Source: Coraliomargarita sp965656715
GTDB lineage: Bacteria; Verrucomicrobiota; Verrucomicrobiia; Opitutales; Coraliomargaritaceae
Reading direction: 5' to 3'
DNA length: 64,000 bases
Assembly: GCA_965656715.1 (NCBI GenBank)
Contig: CBFHLR010000013.1
Location: 15,076-79,075 of the forward strand
The notes below the pieces were generated by a model. It saw only the letters and a program-made list of their open reading frames with translations, ran no database searches and was not told the origin of the DNA. Shown one piece after another: positions 29,097-39,317 of this stretch. The position numbers and the translations under genes were made by a program. Position 1 is the first letter of the stretch. Every line of letters begins with the position of its first letter.

Positions 29097-30881
29097 TTAG
29101 TAGACGTCGCGGAGGTAGCGCTTGTCGGACTTGAGTTGCTTCACGTAGGCCGCTGCGTCGTCTTCGCTGAGGCCGCCTTCCTGGGCGATCACATCGTGGA
29201 GTGCCTTGTCGACGTCGGCCGCCATACGGCTTGCGTCACCGCAGACGTAGAAGGATGCGCCGTCTTGCAACCACTGGTAAAGTTCCTTGCCGTTTTCGCG
29301 CATGCGGTCTTGCACATACACTTTGTGTGCCTGATCGCGGGAGAAGGCGACGTCGAGCTTGTTGAGCACGCCGTCGGCCAAGTAGCTTTGGAATTCAGTC
29401 TGATAGAGGAAGTCGGTCAGGTAGTGCTGATCACCAAAGATGAGCCAGTTCTTGCCTTCGGCTTCCGTCGCAGCGCGCTCTTCGATGAATGCGCGGAACG
29501 GTGCGATACCGGTGCCAGGGCCGACCATGATGACGGGTGCATTTGGATCGGCTGGCAGCTTGAAGTTCTTATTCGGGGTGACGAAGACGTCGGCCTTTTG
29601 GCCTTCTTCAATGCGATCGGCCAGATAGGTGGAGCACACGCCCTTGCGCTCGCGACCATTGGAATCGTAGCGCACGACGCCGACGGTGAGGTGCACTTCG
29701 TCTTCGTGTGCCTTCGGGCTGGAAGCGATCGAGTAGAGGCGAGGCGGAAGCTTGCGCATGATGCTGGCAAGGCCTTGCGCGTCGATCTCCTTGGCAGGGA
29801 AGTCGACCAAAACGTCGACGATTTCGCGACCCCAGCTGTAGTCGTTGAGCTTTTCCTTGTCGTTGATCAGCACTTCCAGTGCGTCGCTCTTGGCGAACTC
29901 GTTGTATCGGTTGAGCACTGGCTTTGAAATCGCTGTGATGTCGAGCTGACTGGTCAGCGCGTCACGAAGTGTGAATTCGCCGTCCTTGAGTGTGACCTTG
30001 GCTGCGCCATCGAGCTTGGTGGCTTCGAGGATGGCGTCGATCACGTCGTCGGCGTTGTGCGGAACGACTGCGAGCGCGTCGCCTGTTTCGTAAGTCAGAC
30101 CAGAACCTTCGAGGTCGAACTCAAGGTGGATGGTTTCCTTGGCGGAACCGGCACCATTCAAGAGCACGCGCTCTTTGAGTTCAGCAGGGAAGGGGTTCTT
30201 GCGGGAATATTTGACGGCCGGTGCTGCGGCAACAGCTCCAGCGGCTGCGACGGGAGCTGCGGTTGTGATCGCTTCCTTGGCGAGTGTGCCGAGGGCGGCG
30301 TCCACCCAAGCAGCGTAGTCGTCGTCATAGTCGACGTCGCAATCCTTGCGGTCGGCGATACGCTTGCCGCCGAGTGCTTCGAGGCGCGCGTCAAAGTCTT
30401 TACTCATCTTGCAGAAGTGCTCGTAGCTGGTGTCACCGAGACCGAGCACGGAGAAACGCACACCGTCGAACTTCGGTGCGCTGTCGCCCATGAAGCTTTC
30501 GTAGAAATCGACGGAATTTTCCGGTGGATCGCCTTCGCCCCAGGTGCTGACGATCACGAGCAGGTTTTCCACCTTCTTGAGCTTGGCCGGGCTGATGTCG
30601 CCCATGCTGACCGCCTTGGCCTTGAAGCCCTTGCCGTTCGCAGCCTTCACCGTTTGATCGGCGAGGCCTTCTGCGTTGCCGGATTCTGAGCCGAACAGAA
30701 CAGTCAGTTCTGGCTTTGCAGCAGCAACAGGTGCTGCTGGAGCGGCGCCACCCTGACCAGCGCGCAAACCACTGATAAAGCCTTCCAGCCACATGATTTG
30801 ATCGGGCTGCAAAGTGGGCAGCACGGCGTTGAGCGCTTGCTGCTGTTCGGGTGTGAGTGGTGAAGTTGCTGGTATAGTCAT
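29097..30881 (-). CDS. cysJ: sulfite reductase [NADPH] flavoprotein alpha subunit
   Basis: 594 residues, normal length. The N-terminal 50 residues resemble the CysJ interaction segment. A flavodoxin domain spans residues about 58-200 (LFGSESGNAEGLA, STWGEGDPPENS, LGLGDTSYEHFC). After an Ala-rich linker come the FAD domain (RLYSIASSP, GVCSTYLADR) and the NADPH domain (VGPGTGIAPFRAF, FYVCGDASRMA, ending LRDVY). It passes electrons from NADPH to CysI for six-electron reduction of sulfite to sulfide. It is divergent from cysI across a 202-base spacer with a long inverted repeat. Confidence 0.95.
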   Translation of the reverse strand: MTIPATSPLTPEQQQALNAVLPTLQPDQIMWLEGFISGLRAGQGGAAPAAPVAAAKPELTVLFGSESGNAEGLADQTVKAANGKGFKAKAVSMGDISPAKLKKVENLLVIVSTWGEGDPPENSVDFYESFMGDSAPKFDGVRFSVLGLGDTSYEHFCKMSKDFDARLEALGGKRIADRKDCDVDYDDDYAAWVDAALGTLAKEAITTAAPVAAAGAVAAAPAVKYSRKNPFPAELKERVLLNGAGSAKETIHLEFDLEGSGLTYETGDALAVVPHNADDVIDAILEATKLDGAAKVTLKDGEFTLRDALTSQLDITAISKPVLNRYNEFAKSDALEVLINDKEKLNDYSWGREIVDVLVDFPAKEIDAQGLASIMRKLPPRLYSIASSPKAHEDEVHLTVGVVRYDSNGRERKGVCSTYLADRIEEGQKADVFVTPNKNFKLPADPNAPVIMVGPGTGIAPFRAFIEERAATEAEGKNWLIFGDQHYLTDFLYQTEFQSYLADGVLNKLDVAFSRDQAHKVYVQDRMRENGKELYQWLQDGASFYVCGDASRMAADVDKALHDVIAQEGGLSEDDAAAYVKQLKSDKRYLRDVY

Positions 30882-30957
30882 CGCAAGAGAGATCTGTTAA
30901 AGCTGTGGAAATGAATCAATTGTTGGCCAAAATGCTAGCTTGAATTGCCGCTTTTGG

Positions 30958-30996
30958 TCTTTTCTTAGGTTTTTGAGTGACAAACCTAAGAAAAGA
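30958..30996. promoter_or_regulatory. 15-bp perfect inverted repeat between cysJ and cysI
   Basis: TCTTTTCTTAGGTTT at 30958-30972 and its exact reverse complement at 30982-30996, with a 9-base spacer. There is no T-run on either strand after the stem, so it is not a terminator. It lies 77 bases from the cysJ ATG and 88 from the cysI ATG, where one regulator could control both genes. Operator function is inferred. Confidence 0.55.
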
Positions 30997-31083
30997 GTCA
31001 ATTTAATCTGAAAATAATTTGCGCCCCCGTGGTTGAGCGGGCAGTTTGCGCAGCTTTATTGAACGCATTTAACTTAGAGTATT

Positions 31084-32850
31084 ATGATTTCCGACAGTCA
31101 GGCACCGCAGAAATTGCACAAGAACGAAGGCATCAAGACCAACAGTAACTACCTCCGAGGCACCTTGCTGGAGAGTCTGGCAGATGTCTCCACCGGTGCA
31201 ATCGCTACCGACGATCAGCAGCTTTCGAAGTTCCACGGCCTGTATCAGCAGGATGACCGCGACGTGCGCAACGACCGCCGCAAGCACAAGCTGGACAAGG
31301 CATACTCCTTCCTGGCACGTATTTGCTTGCCGGGCGGAGTGACTACTCCCGAGCAATGGTTGGTGGTCGATGAGTTGGCTAACTTCTGTGCGTTCAATAC
31401 CATTAAGTTGACCACACGTCAGGCCTATCAGCTGCACGGCATCCTGAAGGGCAACCTCAAGGACGTGATCAGCCGTTGTAACGAAACCGCGATGACGACA
31501 CTCGCGGCCTGTGGTGATGTGAACCGCAACGTGATGTGCATTCCGAATCCGGATGCCAGTGAGGTGCACGCGGAAGTGCAGCGCATCACTGAGGAGATTG
31601 ATGCACACCTGAAGCCGCAGACTCCCGCATTCCCCGAAATGTGGTTGGACGGCAAGCCGATCAAGCTTGGCGTCGAGGCTGAAGCCGTGCGCTCGCAGGA
31701 CTGCGGTGGCGACGAGGTTGAGCCGCTCTACGGCAAGACCTACCTGCCACGTAAGTTCAAGATCGCGGTGGCGATCCCGCCGAACAACGACGTCGATATT
31801 TTCGCCAACTGCCTCGGCTTCATCGCAATCATTGAAGACGGCAAGCTCGCTGGCTTCAACGTGACGGTTGGTGGCGGCATGGGCATGACCCACGGCAATG
31901 AAAAGACCTTCCCGCGTCTCGCGGATGTGCTTTGCTTCTGCACACCGGATCAGGCGGTGGCAGTTGCTGAGAAAATTGTAACCATCCAGCGTGACCACGG
32001 TAACCGTGTCGAGCGTGCCAACGCGCGTTTCAAATATACCGTCGAACGCCTCGGTGTGGACTGGATCCGCAAGGAGCTGGAAAACCGCCTCGGCTACGAG
32101 CTCGAAGATCCACGCGACTACAAGTTTACCGACAACGGTGACCGCTTTGGCTGGTCCGAGAGTGCGAACGGCACGTGGAACCTCGGCCTCTTCATCGAAG
32201 GTGGCCGCGTGGTCGATACCGAAGGCAAGCCGCTGAAGACCGGCATGCGTGAAATCGCTAAGGTTCACAAGGGTGACTTCCGCCTCACCGGTAACCAGAA
32301 TTTGGTCATCGGCAATGTCGCCGCTGAAGATAAGGATCAGATCGACGCGCTGGTGGAGCAATACGGCCTCGACGGCTACAAGACTGCTTCCGGTTTGCGC
32401 AAGGGACAGATCGCCTGTGTGGCGCTGCCGACTTGTGGACTCGCACTCGCTGAGTCGGAGCGTTACCTGCCAACCTTGGTGGACGCGCTTGAAGACACCA
32501 TCGAAAAGGCTGGCTTGCGTGATGACTCCATCGTCATTCGTTCGACTGGTTGCCCGAATGGTTGTGGCCGTCCGTATCTCGGTGAGATCGGTCTGGTCGG
32601 TAAGGTTCCGGGCAAATACAATTTGTATCTCGGTGCCGGCTTTGAAGGTCAGCGTTTGAACAAGCTTTACCGCACATCTGCTACGCACGATGAAATAGTC
32701 GAAGCCCTGAAGCCAATCCTATTGGATTTCGCCAAAGAGCGTGAAGCAGGTGAGCGCTTTGGTGACTTCACGATCCGCAAGGGCTATGTGAAAGCGACTC
32801 CAGCAGGCAATCAGTTCCACGCCGACATCGCAGACGAAGCAAAGGCCTAA
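31084..32850 (+). CDS. cysI: sulfite reductase hemoprotein beta subunit
   Basis: 588 residues, normal length. The siroheme/4Fe-4S ligands are present as CVALPTCGLALAESERYLP (Cys-X5-Cys) and STGCPNGCGRPYLGE (Cys-X3-Cys). The two ferredoxin-like halves and repeat blocks LTTRQAYQLHGI and LTGNQNLVIG are intact. It reduces sulfite to sulfide with electrons from CysJ, for cysteine synthesis. An AT-rich leader without a Shine-Dalgarno precedes the ATG. A strong terminator follows. Confidence 0.96.
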   Translation: MISDSQAPQKLHKNEGIKTNSNYLRGTLLESLADVSTGAIATDDQQLSKFHGLYQQDDRDVRNDRRKHKLDKAYSFLARICLPGGVTTPEQWLVVDELANFCAFNTIKLTTRQAYQLHGILKGNLKDVISRCNETAMTTLAACGDVNRNVMCIPNPDASEVHAEVQRITEEIDAHLKPQTPAFPEMWLDGKPIKLGVEAEAVRSQDCGGDEVEPLYGKTYLPRKFKIAVAIPPNNDVDIFANCLGFIAIIEDGKLAGFNVTVGGGMGMTHGNEKTFPRLADVLCFCTPDQAVAVAEKIVTIQRDHGNRVERANARFKYTVERLGVDWIRKELENRLGYELEDPRDYKFTDNGDRFGWSESANGTWNLGLFIEGGRVVDTEGKPLKTGMREIAKVHKGDFRLTGNQNLVIGNVAAEDKDQIDALVEQYGLDGYKTASGLRKGQIACVALPTCGLALAESERYLPTLVDALEDTIEKAGLRDDSIVIRSTGCPNGCGRPYLGEIGLVGKVPGKYNLYLGAGFEGQRLNKLYRTSATHDEIVEALKPILLDFAKEREAGERFGDFTIRKGYVKATPAGNQFHADIADEAKA

Positions 32851-32875
32851 GCTTAGGAAGTAGTTAATATTTTTA

Positions 32876-32912
32876 ACAGGCAGACTGCTCGATGCGGTCT
32901 GCCTGTTTTTTG
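32876..32912 (+). terminator. Rho-independent terminator after cysI
   Basis: ACAGGCAGAC pairs perfectly with GTCTGCCTGT (10 bp) around an 11-base loop, followed by TTTTT. Confidence 0.9.
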
Positions 32913-32937
32913 TGTGTCATTCACGTCGACAATTGAA

Positions 32938-32959
32938 ACAGGCGAGACGCCTGTTCTAC
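32938..32959. repeat. palindromic element, copy 4
   Basis: Core CAGGCGAGACGCCTG followed by TTCTAC, a one-base variant of copies 2 and 3, placed between the cysI terminator and the next gene. Confidence 0.75.
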
Positions 32960-33002
32960 TTTACTTAGCATTGATTACGGCTCACGTTTGCTCAGCGTGG
33001 AA

Positions 33003-33413
33003 ATGATCGAAGCACAGTTACCCCTATGGCGTCATGTTATCGACTTTGGCTTGGTCGTTTTGATCTGGCTGGTGCAGCTGATTATTTATCCAAGCTTTCG
33101 TCATGTGGACCCGGCGCAGCTTCAAGCTTGGCATCAGCGCTATGTGGGCCGAATCGGCTCAATTGTTGGCCCCTTAATGATGACTCAAGTAATTGTTGTT
33201 TCAGTGCAGTGCACTGTTGCACTGAATTTTGCCAACGCGCTCTCGATTATCTGTGTCTGCCTGTGTTGGCTGAGCTCCTTCGCACTGTCGATTCCATGTC
33301 ACCGCAAGATCGAACAAGGGCAGGGCACCGCAGAGGTGCTGGATCGATTGGTGGGAACCAACTGGCCACGCACTGTTTTGTGGACGGCGGTGTTTGGGCT
33401 TGGATTTATTTAA
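33003..33413 (+). CDS. small integral membrane protein of unknown function
   Basis: 136 residues from the ATG at 33003; a TTG at 32988 is also in frame. Four predicted membrane helices alternate with short loops. A conserved-looking loop, IIYPSFRHVDPAQLQAWHQRYVGRI, and NWPRTVLWT near the end are the best markers. This pattern occurs in an uncharacterised four-helix family. No function is assigned. The stop codon's last A starts a nonamer array. Confidence 0.62.
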   Translation: MIEAQLPLWRHVIDFGLVVLIWLVQLIIYPSFRHVDPAQLQAWHQRYVGRIGSIVGPLMMTQVIVVSVQCTVALNFANALSIICVCLCWLSSFALSIPCHRKIEQGQGTAEVLDRLVGTNWPRTVLWTAVFGLGFI

Positions 33414-33439
33414 CTACGAAAGACGCGAAACGCGCGAAA
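33413..33439. repeat. nonamer tandem array, copy 2
   Basis: ACTACGAAA, GACGCGAAA, CGCGCGAAA: three 9-nt units in perfect phase. The first unit is identical to that of the array at 8351, and the other two differ from it by two bases and one base. Confidence 0.7.
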
Positions 33440-33470
33440 GTTTGAGATCGGGTCGAAGCTTTCGTTTTTC

Positions 33471-33544
33471 GTAGGGCTCGTGCTTGCACGATGCCGCCTA
33501 GTAAATGCTTCGGTTCTACGGCATTCTGCAAGCAGAAGCCCTAC
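33471..33544. repeat. REP-like long imperfect palindrome
   Basis: Two 26-bp arms (33471-33496 and 33519-33544) are reverse complements except for two symmetric 2-base internal loops (CG against TC, CG against GA). The paired blocks are GTAGGGCT, TGCTTGCA and ATGCCG, around a 22-base loop. The pattern is like a REP or small non-autonomous element. Confidence 0.6.
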
Positions 33545-33587
33545 AGCTATTATCCCGCACACAGAATTAGGTTCTACCTTCTTAAGT

Positions 33588-33630
33588 TGTATAAAACAAA
33601 CAAGCCCGCTCCTAATCGGAACGGGCTTGT
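33588..33630 (-). terminator. terminator after typA
   Basis: On the minus strand ACAAGCCCG pairs with CGGGCTTGT (9 bp) across a 13-base loop, followed by TTGTTTTAT. Confidence 0.8.
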
Positions 33631-33651
33631 GTCAAAAATACGCTCTAGGTC

Positions 33652-35481
<1,830 letters not shown>

Positions 35482-35485
35482 GGTA

Positions 35486-35521
35486 TCTAATTCTTAATCG
35501 TAATCTTACTCTTAATCTAAA
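35486..35521. repeat. hexamer tandem array upstream of typA (inner arm)
   Basis: Six units in perfect 6-nt phase on the plus strand: TCTAAT, TCTTAA, TCGTAA, TCTTAC, TCTTAA, TCTAAA. They begin 4 bases from the minus-strand ATG at 35481, covering the place where a ribosome-binding site would be. Confidence 0.7.
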
Positions 35522-35530
35522 ACGTAGTGT

Positions 35531-35560
35531 TGAGGATTAGGATTAAGATTATGAGTAAGA
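35531..35560. repeat. hexamer tandem array upstream of typA (outer, inverted arm)
   Basis: TGAGGA, TTAGGA, TTAAGA, TTATGA, GTAAGA in perfect 6-nt phase. TTAAGA is the reverse complement of TCTTAA, so this array is inverted relative to the one at 35486, with a 9-base centre. Confidence 0.65.
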
Positions 35561-35581
35561 TGTCTTTAAAGAGGGTGGATT

Positions 35582-35622
35582 CTAAAAAATAATGAACCCC
35601 GTCGTCTGGATTACGGCGGGGT
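35582..35622 (-). terminator. terminator after the SpoIIAA-like gene
   Basis: On the minus strand ACCCCGCCG pairs with CGACGGGGT (one wobble) around 9 bases, followed by TTCATTATTTTTTAGA. Confidence 0.7.
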
Positions 35623-35683
35623 GGATGAAATCAGCGCGCGATCACGTCGATGCGCGGCGGGGAAGTCAATGGTAATGATTGCC

Positions 35684-36088
35684 TTAAATTATGGCGTCAT
35701 CACCGACGTAGTTCATGGCTTCCGGGACGCCGACAAACTGTGCGGCAGCTTCTGCGGTCGAAAAAATTCCGACGTTCTCGGCGTTTTCGACGCGCTGTTG
35801 GAATAGATGGCTGAGTGCGACCACAATCGGATCATCGGCGATGATCGCCCACTTTGCCTGTCCAAACATGTTGGAATCGTTCATCAGGCTGGCAAATGCG
35901 TAGAGCTCGACCTTTGTCATGCGGGAAACCGAGCCACGGTAGTCGGCGATACCGACGTAGGTCGGATCGTAGAGTGGATCTGCGAATAGTTGATCGGTTT
36001 TTTTAGCCAGTTCTTCGACTGTAATGGCTCCGGTAACTGTTTCGACGATCAGCTTATGCTCTGGGAGAATTCTGTAGAGATAATCCAT
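35684..36088 (-). CDS. SpoIIAA/STAS-like small protein
   Basis: 134 residues from the ATG at 36088; a TTG four codons upstream is also open. MDYLYRILPEHKLIVETVTGAITVEEL, YVGIADYRGSVSRMTKVEL, WAIIADDPIVVAL and GIFSTAEAAAQFVG give an alternating alpha/beta fold like the SpoIIAA-like lipid/STAS family. It is cytosolic and probably binds a lipid or a partner protein. No partner gene is adjacent. Confidence 0.62.
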   Translation of the reverse strand: MDYLYRILPEHKLIVETVTGAITVEELAKKTDQLFADPLYDPTYVGIADYRGSVSRMTKVELYAFASLMNDSNMFGQAKWAIIADDPIVVALSHLFQQRVENAENVGIFSTAEAAAQFVGVPEAMNYVGDDAII

Positions 36089-36171
36089 GGGAACTGGCAA
36101 ATAGGGAAGGGTGTATATGTAAACCGTTTGTAATTTCTATTCTTAGCATAGGCGCATTGATTATCAAGTCG

Positions 36172-37530
36172 CTAGACTTGATAAAGCACACCTGGAGTCG
36201 GATTGAGTATTTGGCTGTCGGGCAGACGCCGCTCGAGCTCCGTTTCAAACCACTCACGCGCTTGCGTCTCACCATGAGTCAGTATGATCGAACGCGCCTG
36301 TGAATGTTCCGCAAAATCGGCGAGCTCATCACGGTTTGCGTGTCCACTGAGGTCGAATTGGTGGATCGAGGCGCGATTCGGAGCGCGGTAATCAAGCACG
36401 TCAAAGAAATAGCTGTCGGCCTGGAGATCGCCGAGCAGCGCACCTCCTGGGGTGTCCGGATCGCAATAACCGACGAAGCAGATGCCGTTGTTGGAGTGGG
36501 GCAACAAGGATGCCGCGATTTTATAGGAGGGCGTGTGCTCGACCATCATACCACTACTGACGAGATAGATGCCTTTTTGTGGCAGGTCGCGCCCAGCGCG
36601 CAGGTTGATGTCGAGCGGCTTGACCTTCATCTGCTCCAGCATGCGGATGTTAAAGTCGATCAGGTTGGTCTTGTTGCGGATTTTATCGAAATAGTTGCAC
36701 AGATCCATCCCGAGTCCGGCAGCGAAGATTTTGCTGCGTGGCAGGCGGCCGAAGTTGCGCGCTTCAAATAGGATTTTGAACAACTCCTGCATGCGTCCGA
36801 GTGCGAACACGGGGATCAGGGCACTGCCACCGCGCTCCAGAATTGCGGCGATTTGCCCGATGAGGCGGTCGACTTCACTGGCGCGCGTTTTGTGTGGGCA
36901 GCGGGCGGTCGCTCCGCGGGTGGTTTCCAGTATGAGTGTGTCGATTTTTCCCGTCGGTAAATGCGCACCCGGTAGCGTGCGTTGATCGTCGAATAACACG
37001 TCGCCCGAAAAGACGATGCGGCGCCCCTTATGAATGAACTCGACCGCTGCGGCTCCGGCTACGTGGCCCGCGGGGTGGAGGATGACTTCGATGTGCTCGT
37101 CGCCCTTACGGTAGACTTCGCTGCGCTCAAAGCGTTGGCCGACTAATTGTTTGTTCAGCTGTGCGATGTCGCGATGTAGAAAAAGCGGCAGGTCGAGGCG
37201 GCCGTGCTCCTCGCGCTGACGCTTCATGACATTGACAGAGTTGCGCAGCATCCGGGGGGCGAGCGTCAGGTTTGGGATGCTGGTGATGACCTCTGCTTGT
37301 GGGTTTTGCCCTACGATGATTGGCAGTGAGCCTAGGTGATCGAGGTGACAGTGAGTGAGCACGATCAAGTCGAGGTCGATACCGTCGATTTCGTCATAGT
37401 CCGGCATCGACTCTTTGCCCATCTTTTTTGGGTGCAGTCCGGCATCGACGAGAATGTTGAAGCCGCCGATTTGAATGAAGTGCGAGTTGGCGCCAATGCC
37501 GCCCTCACTGTTGAGATCGATAAGTTTCAT
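36172..37530 (-). CDS. beta-CASP metallo-beta-lactamase-fold hydrolase
   Basis: 452 residues. LTHCHLDHLGSLP gives the HxHxDH zinc motif, AGHVAGAAAVEF and FSGDVLFDDQRT the next ligands. The beta-CASP insert and HANRDELADFAEHSQARSIILTHGETQAREWF complete the RNA-processing-type family (Ysh1/CPSF-like). Members are RNases acting as endo- or 5' exonucleases. It is not RNase J, being shorter and with a different C-terminus. A heptamer array begins 6 bases before its ATG. apaG is upstream on the same strand. Confidence 0.87.
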   Translation of the reverse strand: MKLIDLNSEGGIGANSHFIQIGGFNILVDAGLHPKKMGKESMPDYDEIDGIDLDLIVLTHCHLDHLGSLPIIVGQNPQAEVITSIPNLTLAPRMLRNSVNVMKRQREEHGRLDLPLFLHRDIAQLNKQLVGQRFERSEVYRKGDEHIEVILHPAGHVAGAAAVEFIHKGRRIVFSGDVLFDDQRTLPGAHLPTGKIDTLILETTRGATARCPHKTRASEVDRLIGQIAAILERGGSALIPVFALGRMQELFKILFEARNFGRLPRSKIFAAGLGMDLCNYFDKIRNKTNLIDFNIRMLEQMKVKPLDINLRAGRDLPQKGIYLVSSGMMVEHTPSYKIAASLLPHSNNGICFVGYCDPDTPGGALLGDLQADSYFFDVLDYRAPNRASIHQFDLSGHANRDELADFAEHSQARSIILTHGETQAREWFETELERRLPDSQILNPTPGVLYQV

Positions 37531-37536
37531 TCTATA

Positions 37537-37571
37537 GAAGCAGTCAGAAGAAAGGAGTTAGGAGTCAGAAG
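37537..37571. repeat. heptamer tandem array upstream of the beta-CASP gene
   Basis: Five units in perfect 7-nt phase: GAAGCAG, TCAGAAG, AAAGGAG, TTAGGAG, TCAGAAG. The array begins 6 bases upstream of the minus-strand ATG at 37530. Confidence 0.7.
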
Positions 37572-37618
37572 CTGTGCTGACGTGATTCCTCATTTAGTAG
37601 CGTCTTGCAAGATCAGTT

Positions 37619-38011
37619 CTAGTCGTCTTCCTCTGGAATCGTCATTTCGATTGTTGGAATACGGACGTATATGGGCTCTCCGGTAGTATCCACACCGTGA
37701 AAGGAGCCTTCAGCAACGGCATTGCAGGCAAGTGCGTGGTGGCTGTTGTAGCTGAAATTCTCGCCAGGCGCCAGTGTCGGGGTCTTGCCGACGATCCCTT
37801 CACCTTCGATGACATTGAGTTGCCCCTGCTCGTCACGAATCACCCAGCGTCGTCCATTGAGTGTGACGGTGCACTCGGAGAGATTGGTAATCGTGATGAA
37901 ATAGATAAAGGCGTGAGGGGTTTCCGATGTGACGTCTTCGGAGTCAAAAAAGTATACGACGCGATCCAGTGTCGCTCGCAGGCCGGGGAGTTCTTTGCTT
38001 TGTGTGGCCAC
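37619..38011 (-). CDS. apaG: ApaG-domain protein
   Basis: 130 residues. The fibronectin-like ApaG fold is clear: AFIYFITITNLSECTVTLNGRRWVI, GEGIVGKTPTLAPGENFSY, and AEGSFHGVDTTGEPIYVRIP. ApaG is linked to Co/Mg efflux phenotypes in E. coli, but its biochemical role is unclear. It is cytosolic and precedes the beta-CASP gene by 88 bases on the same strand. Some 250 AT-rich bases with no gene lie upstream before the prepilin block. Confidence 0.9.
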   Translation of the reverse strand: MATQSKELPGLRATLDRVVYFFDSEDVTSETPHAFIYFITITNLSECTVTLNGRRWVIRDEQGQLNVIEGEGIVGKTPTLAPGENFSYNSHHALACNAVAEGSFHGVDTTGEPIYVRIPTIEMTIPEEDD

Positions 38012-38263
38012 TGATTAGAAAGAACTGCTTAGTTTGCTCTAGGGGGCAATTAGAATCGTCTTTTTGGGGACGTTTGTTGAGGACCTTTGCTCATTTATTT
38101 TTTGGGTGATAATGAATCGTTAAGCGCGTGCGATTGAGGTGGTTTCCTTATGCTTCCCGTTGTCAAATACGTAGTCTTTCTATTTTGTAAAATACTGATA
38201 ATTAAAAGGTTTGTGAGGGCTATCTATTTGACTGTGGTCGGGTTTTAGCGATAGTAAAAGTGT

Positions 38264-38731
38264 ATGGTTGATATGTGGTTTGAGGGTAGCAGCAGCACGC
38301 AGCAGAGAGCACGCAAGCGAGTCAGGCGAGCTAGAGGTTTTACTCTGGTAGAGCTGTTGATTGCGTTGTCGGTTTTTATGGTCGTGATCGCGAGTTGCTT
38401 TGCCTGTCTGCAGCTAGGGAACCAGTTGGTTGATAATGCTCGGCATTATACGCGTGCGTCTCAGGTGATGCAGAGTGAGATCGAGCGCATTCGTTCAATG
38501 GCTTGGGGGACATTGACTACATTGCCCGCTGACGAAACGACATTAGATATCCCAGCGCAATTTGATCAGGAAGTTTATCGTCGGTATACGTTGACCCGCT
38601 CTATCACAGGAAGTGATGATATGCGCACGATTACTCTCAGGGTGTCATGGTCAGATGTGAGGGGGAAAGATCACACGAGGGAGTATGTGACGATGTATGT
38701 GAAGGGGGGGCTGTATGACTACATTCAGTAA
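38264..38731 (+). CDS. prepilin-like protein, PilV-like (set A, gene 1)
   Basis: 155 residues. A basic leader (QQRARKRVRRARG) ends at the type IV prepilin cleavage site, GFTLVELLIALSVFMVV, with the Glu at +5. A globular part with VMQSEIERIRSMAW follows. It should be cut and methylated by a PilD-type peptidase, which is not in this window, and assemble as a minor pilin or pseudopilin. The gene after it starts 17 bases before its stop. A poor promoter-like TTGACT at 38228 with TAGTAA lies upstream. Confidence 0.8.
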   Translation: MVDMWFEGSSSTQQRARKRVRRARGFTLVELLIALSVFMVVIASCFACLQLGNQLVDNARHYTRASQVMQSEIERIRSMAWGTLTTLPADETTLDIPAQFDQEVYRRYTLTRSITGSDDMRTITLRVSWSDVRGKDHTREYVTMYVKGGLYDYIQ

Positions 38732-39293
38732 GGCCAATTCTGCAAGCCGCTTGCGCATTGGCGGGTTATCTAAACGAGCCTTTACCCTGGTCGAGCTGAT
38801 GTTTGCTGCGGGGATTCTTGCGATGGTTGTGGCAATCGTTACCCCTACATTTATTGCCTTCAGTAAGTATACGGTGAGTTTGGGGAATTACTCGGATATG
38901 AGTTATGATAGCCGTATGGCAGTGGAAATTTTATCCCGTGATATCCGAGCGGCAGAATCACTGACGAGGGCGAATGCGTCTCGTTTGGTGTTGGAAACAC
39001 CGGCAGATTTAGGGGGCGAAACGATTGATTATCGATACAGTGCGGACCGAGGGATCCTCTTTAGATCAGTGACGGATTCATCGGGCACGACTACGCGCGA
39101 TGAATTGCTCGAGGATCTGCAGCGTTTTGAGTTTATCTATTACAATCGTTTGGGGAATGAGAGCACTGCAGCCTCGCGCTTAACCGAGACGAAGAGCATC
39201 AATATTGATGCGCTTATGGCGCGTGAAGTTGTTGAGCAGAGTAATACTGACTATATTATATCGGCTAAATTTATGATGCGTAATGCAAATTAA
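38715..39293 (+). CDS. prepilin-like protein, PilW-like (set A, gene 2)
   Basis: 192 residues. The prepilin motif is AFTLVELMFAAGILAMVVAIV after a 21-residue leader. The globular head includes MAVEILSRDIRAAESL, VLETPADLGGETIDYRYS and FEFIYYNRLGNES, as in PilW and type II secretion GspJ-like minor pilins. It overlaps gene 1 by 17 bases and is followed after 24 bases by the PilX-like gene, so it is translationally coupled. Confidence 0.8.
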   Translation: MTTFSKANSASRLRIGGLSKRAFTLVELMFAAGILAMVVAIVTPTFIAFSKYTVSLGNYSDMSYDSRMAVEILSRDIRAAESLTRANASRLVLETPADLGGETIDYRYSADRGILFRSVTDSSGTTTRDELLEDLQRFEFIYYNRLGNESTAASRLTETKSINIDALMAREVVEQSNTDYIISAKFMMRNAN

Positions 39294-39317
39294 GTGTGGG
39301 TGAAACAAGGAGTAGGT

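Noticed and set aside
31069..32688. 539-codon minus-strand open frame opposite cysI
   Set aside because: Shadow of a certain gene; composition unlike a real protein.
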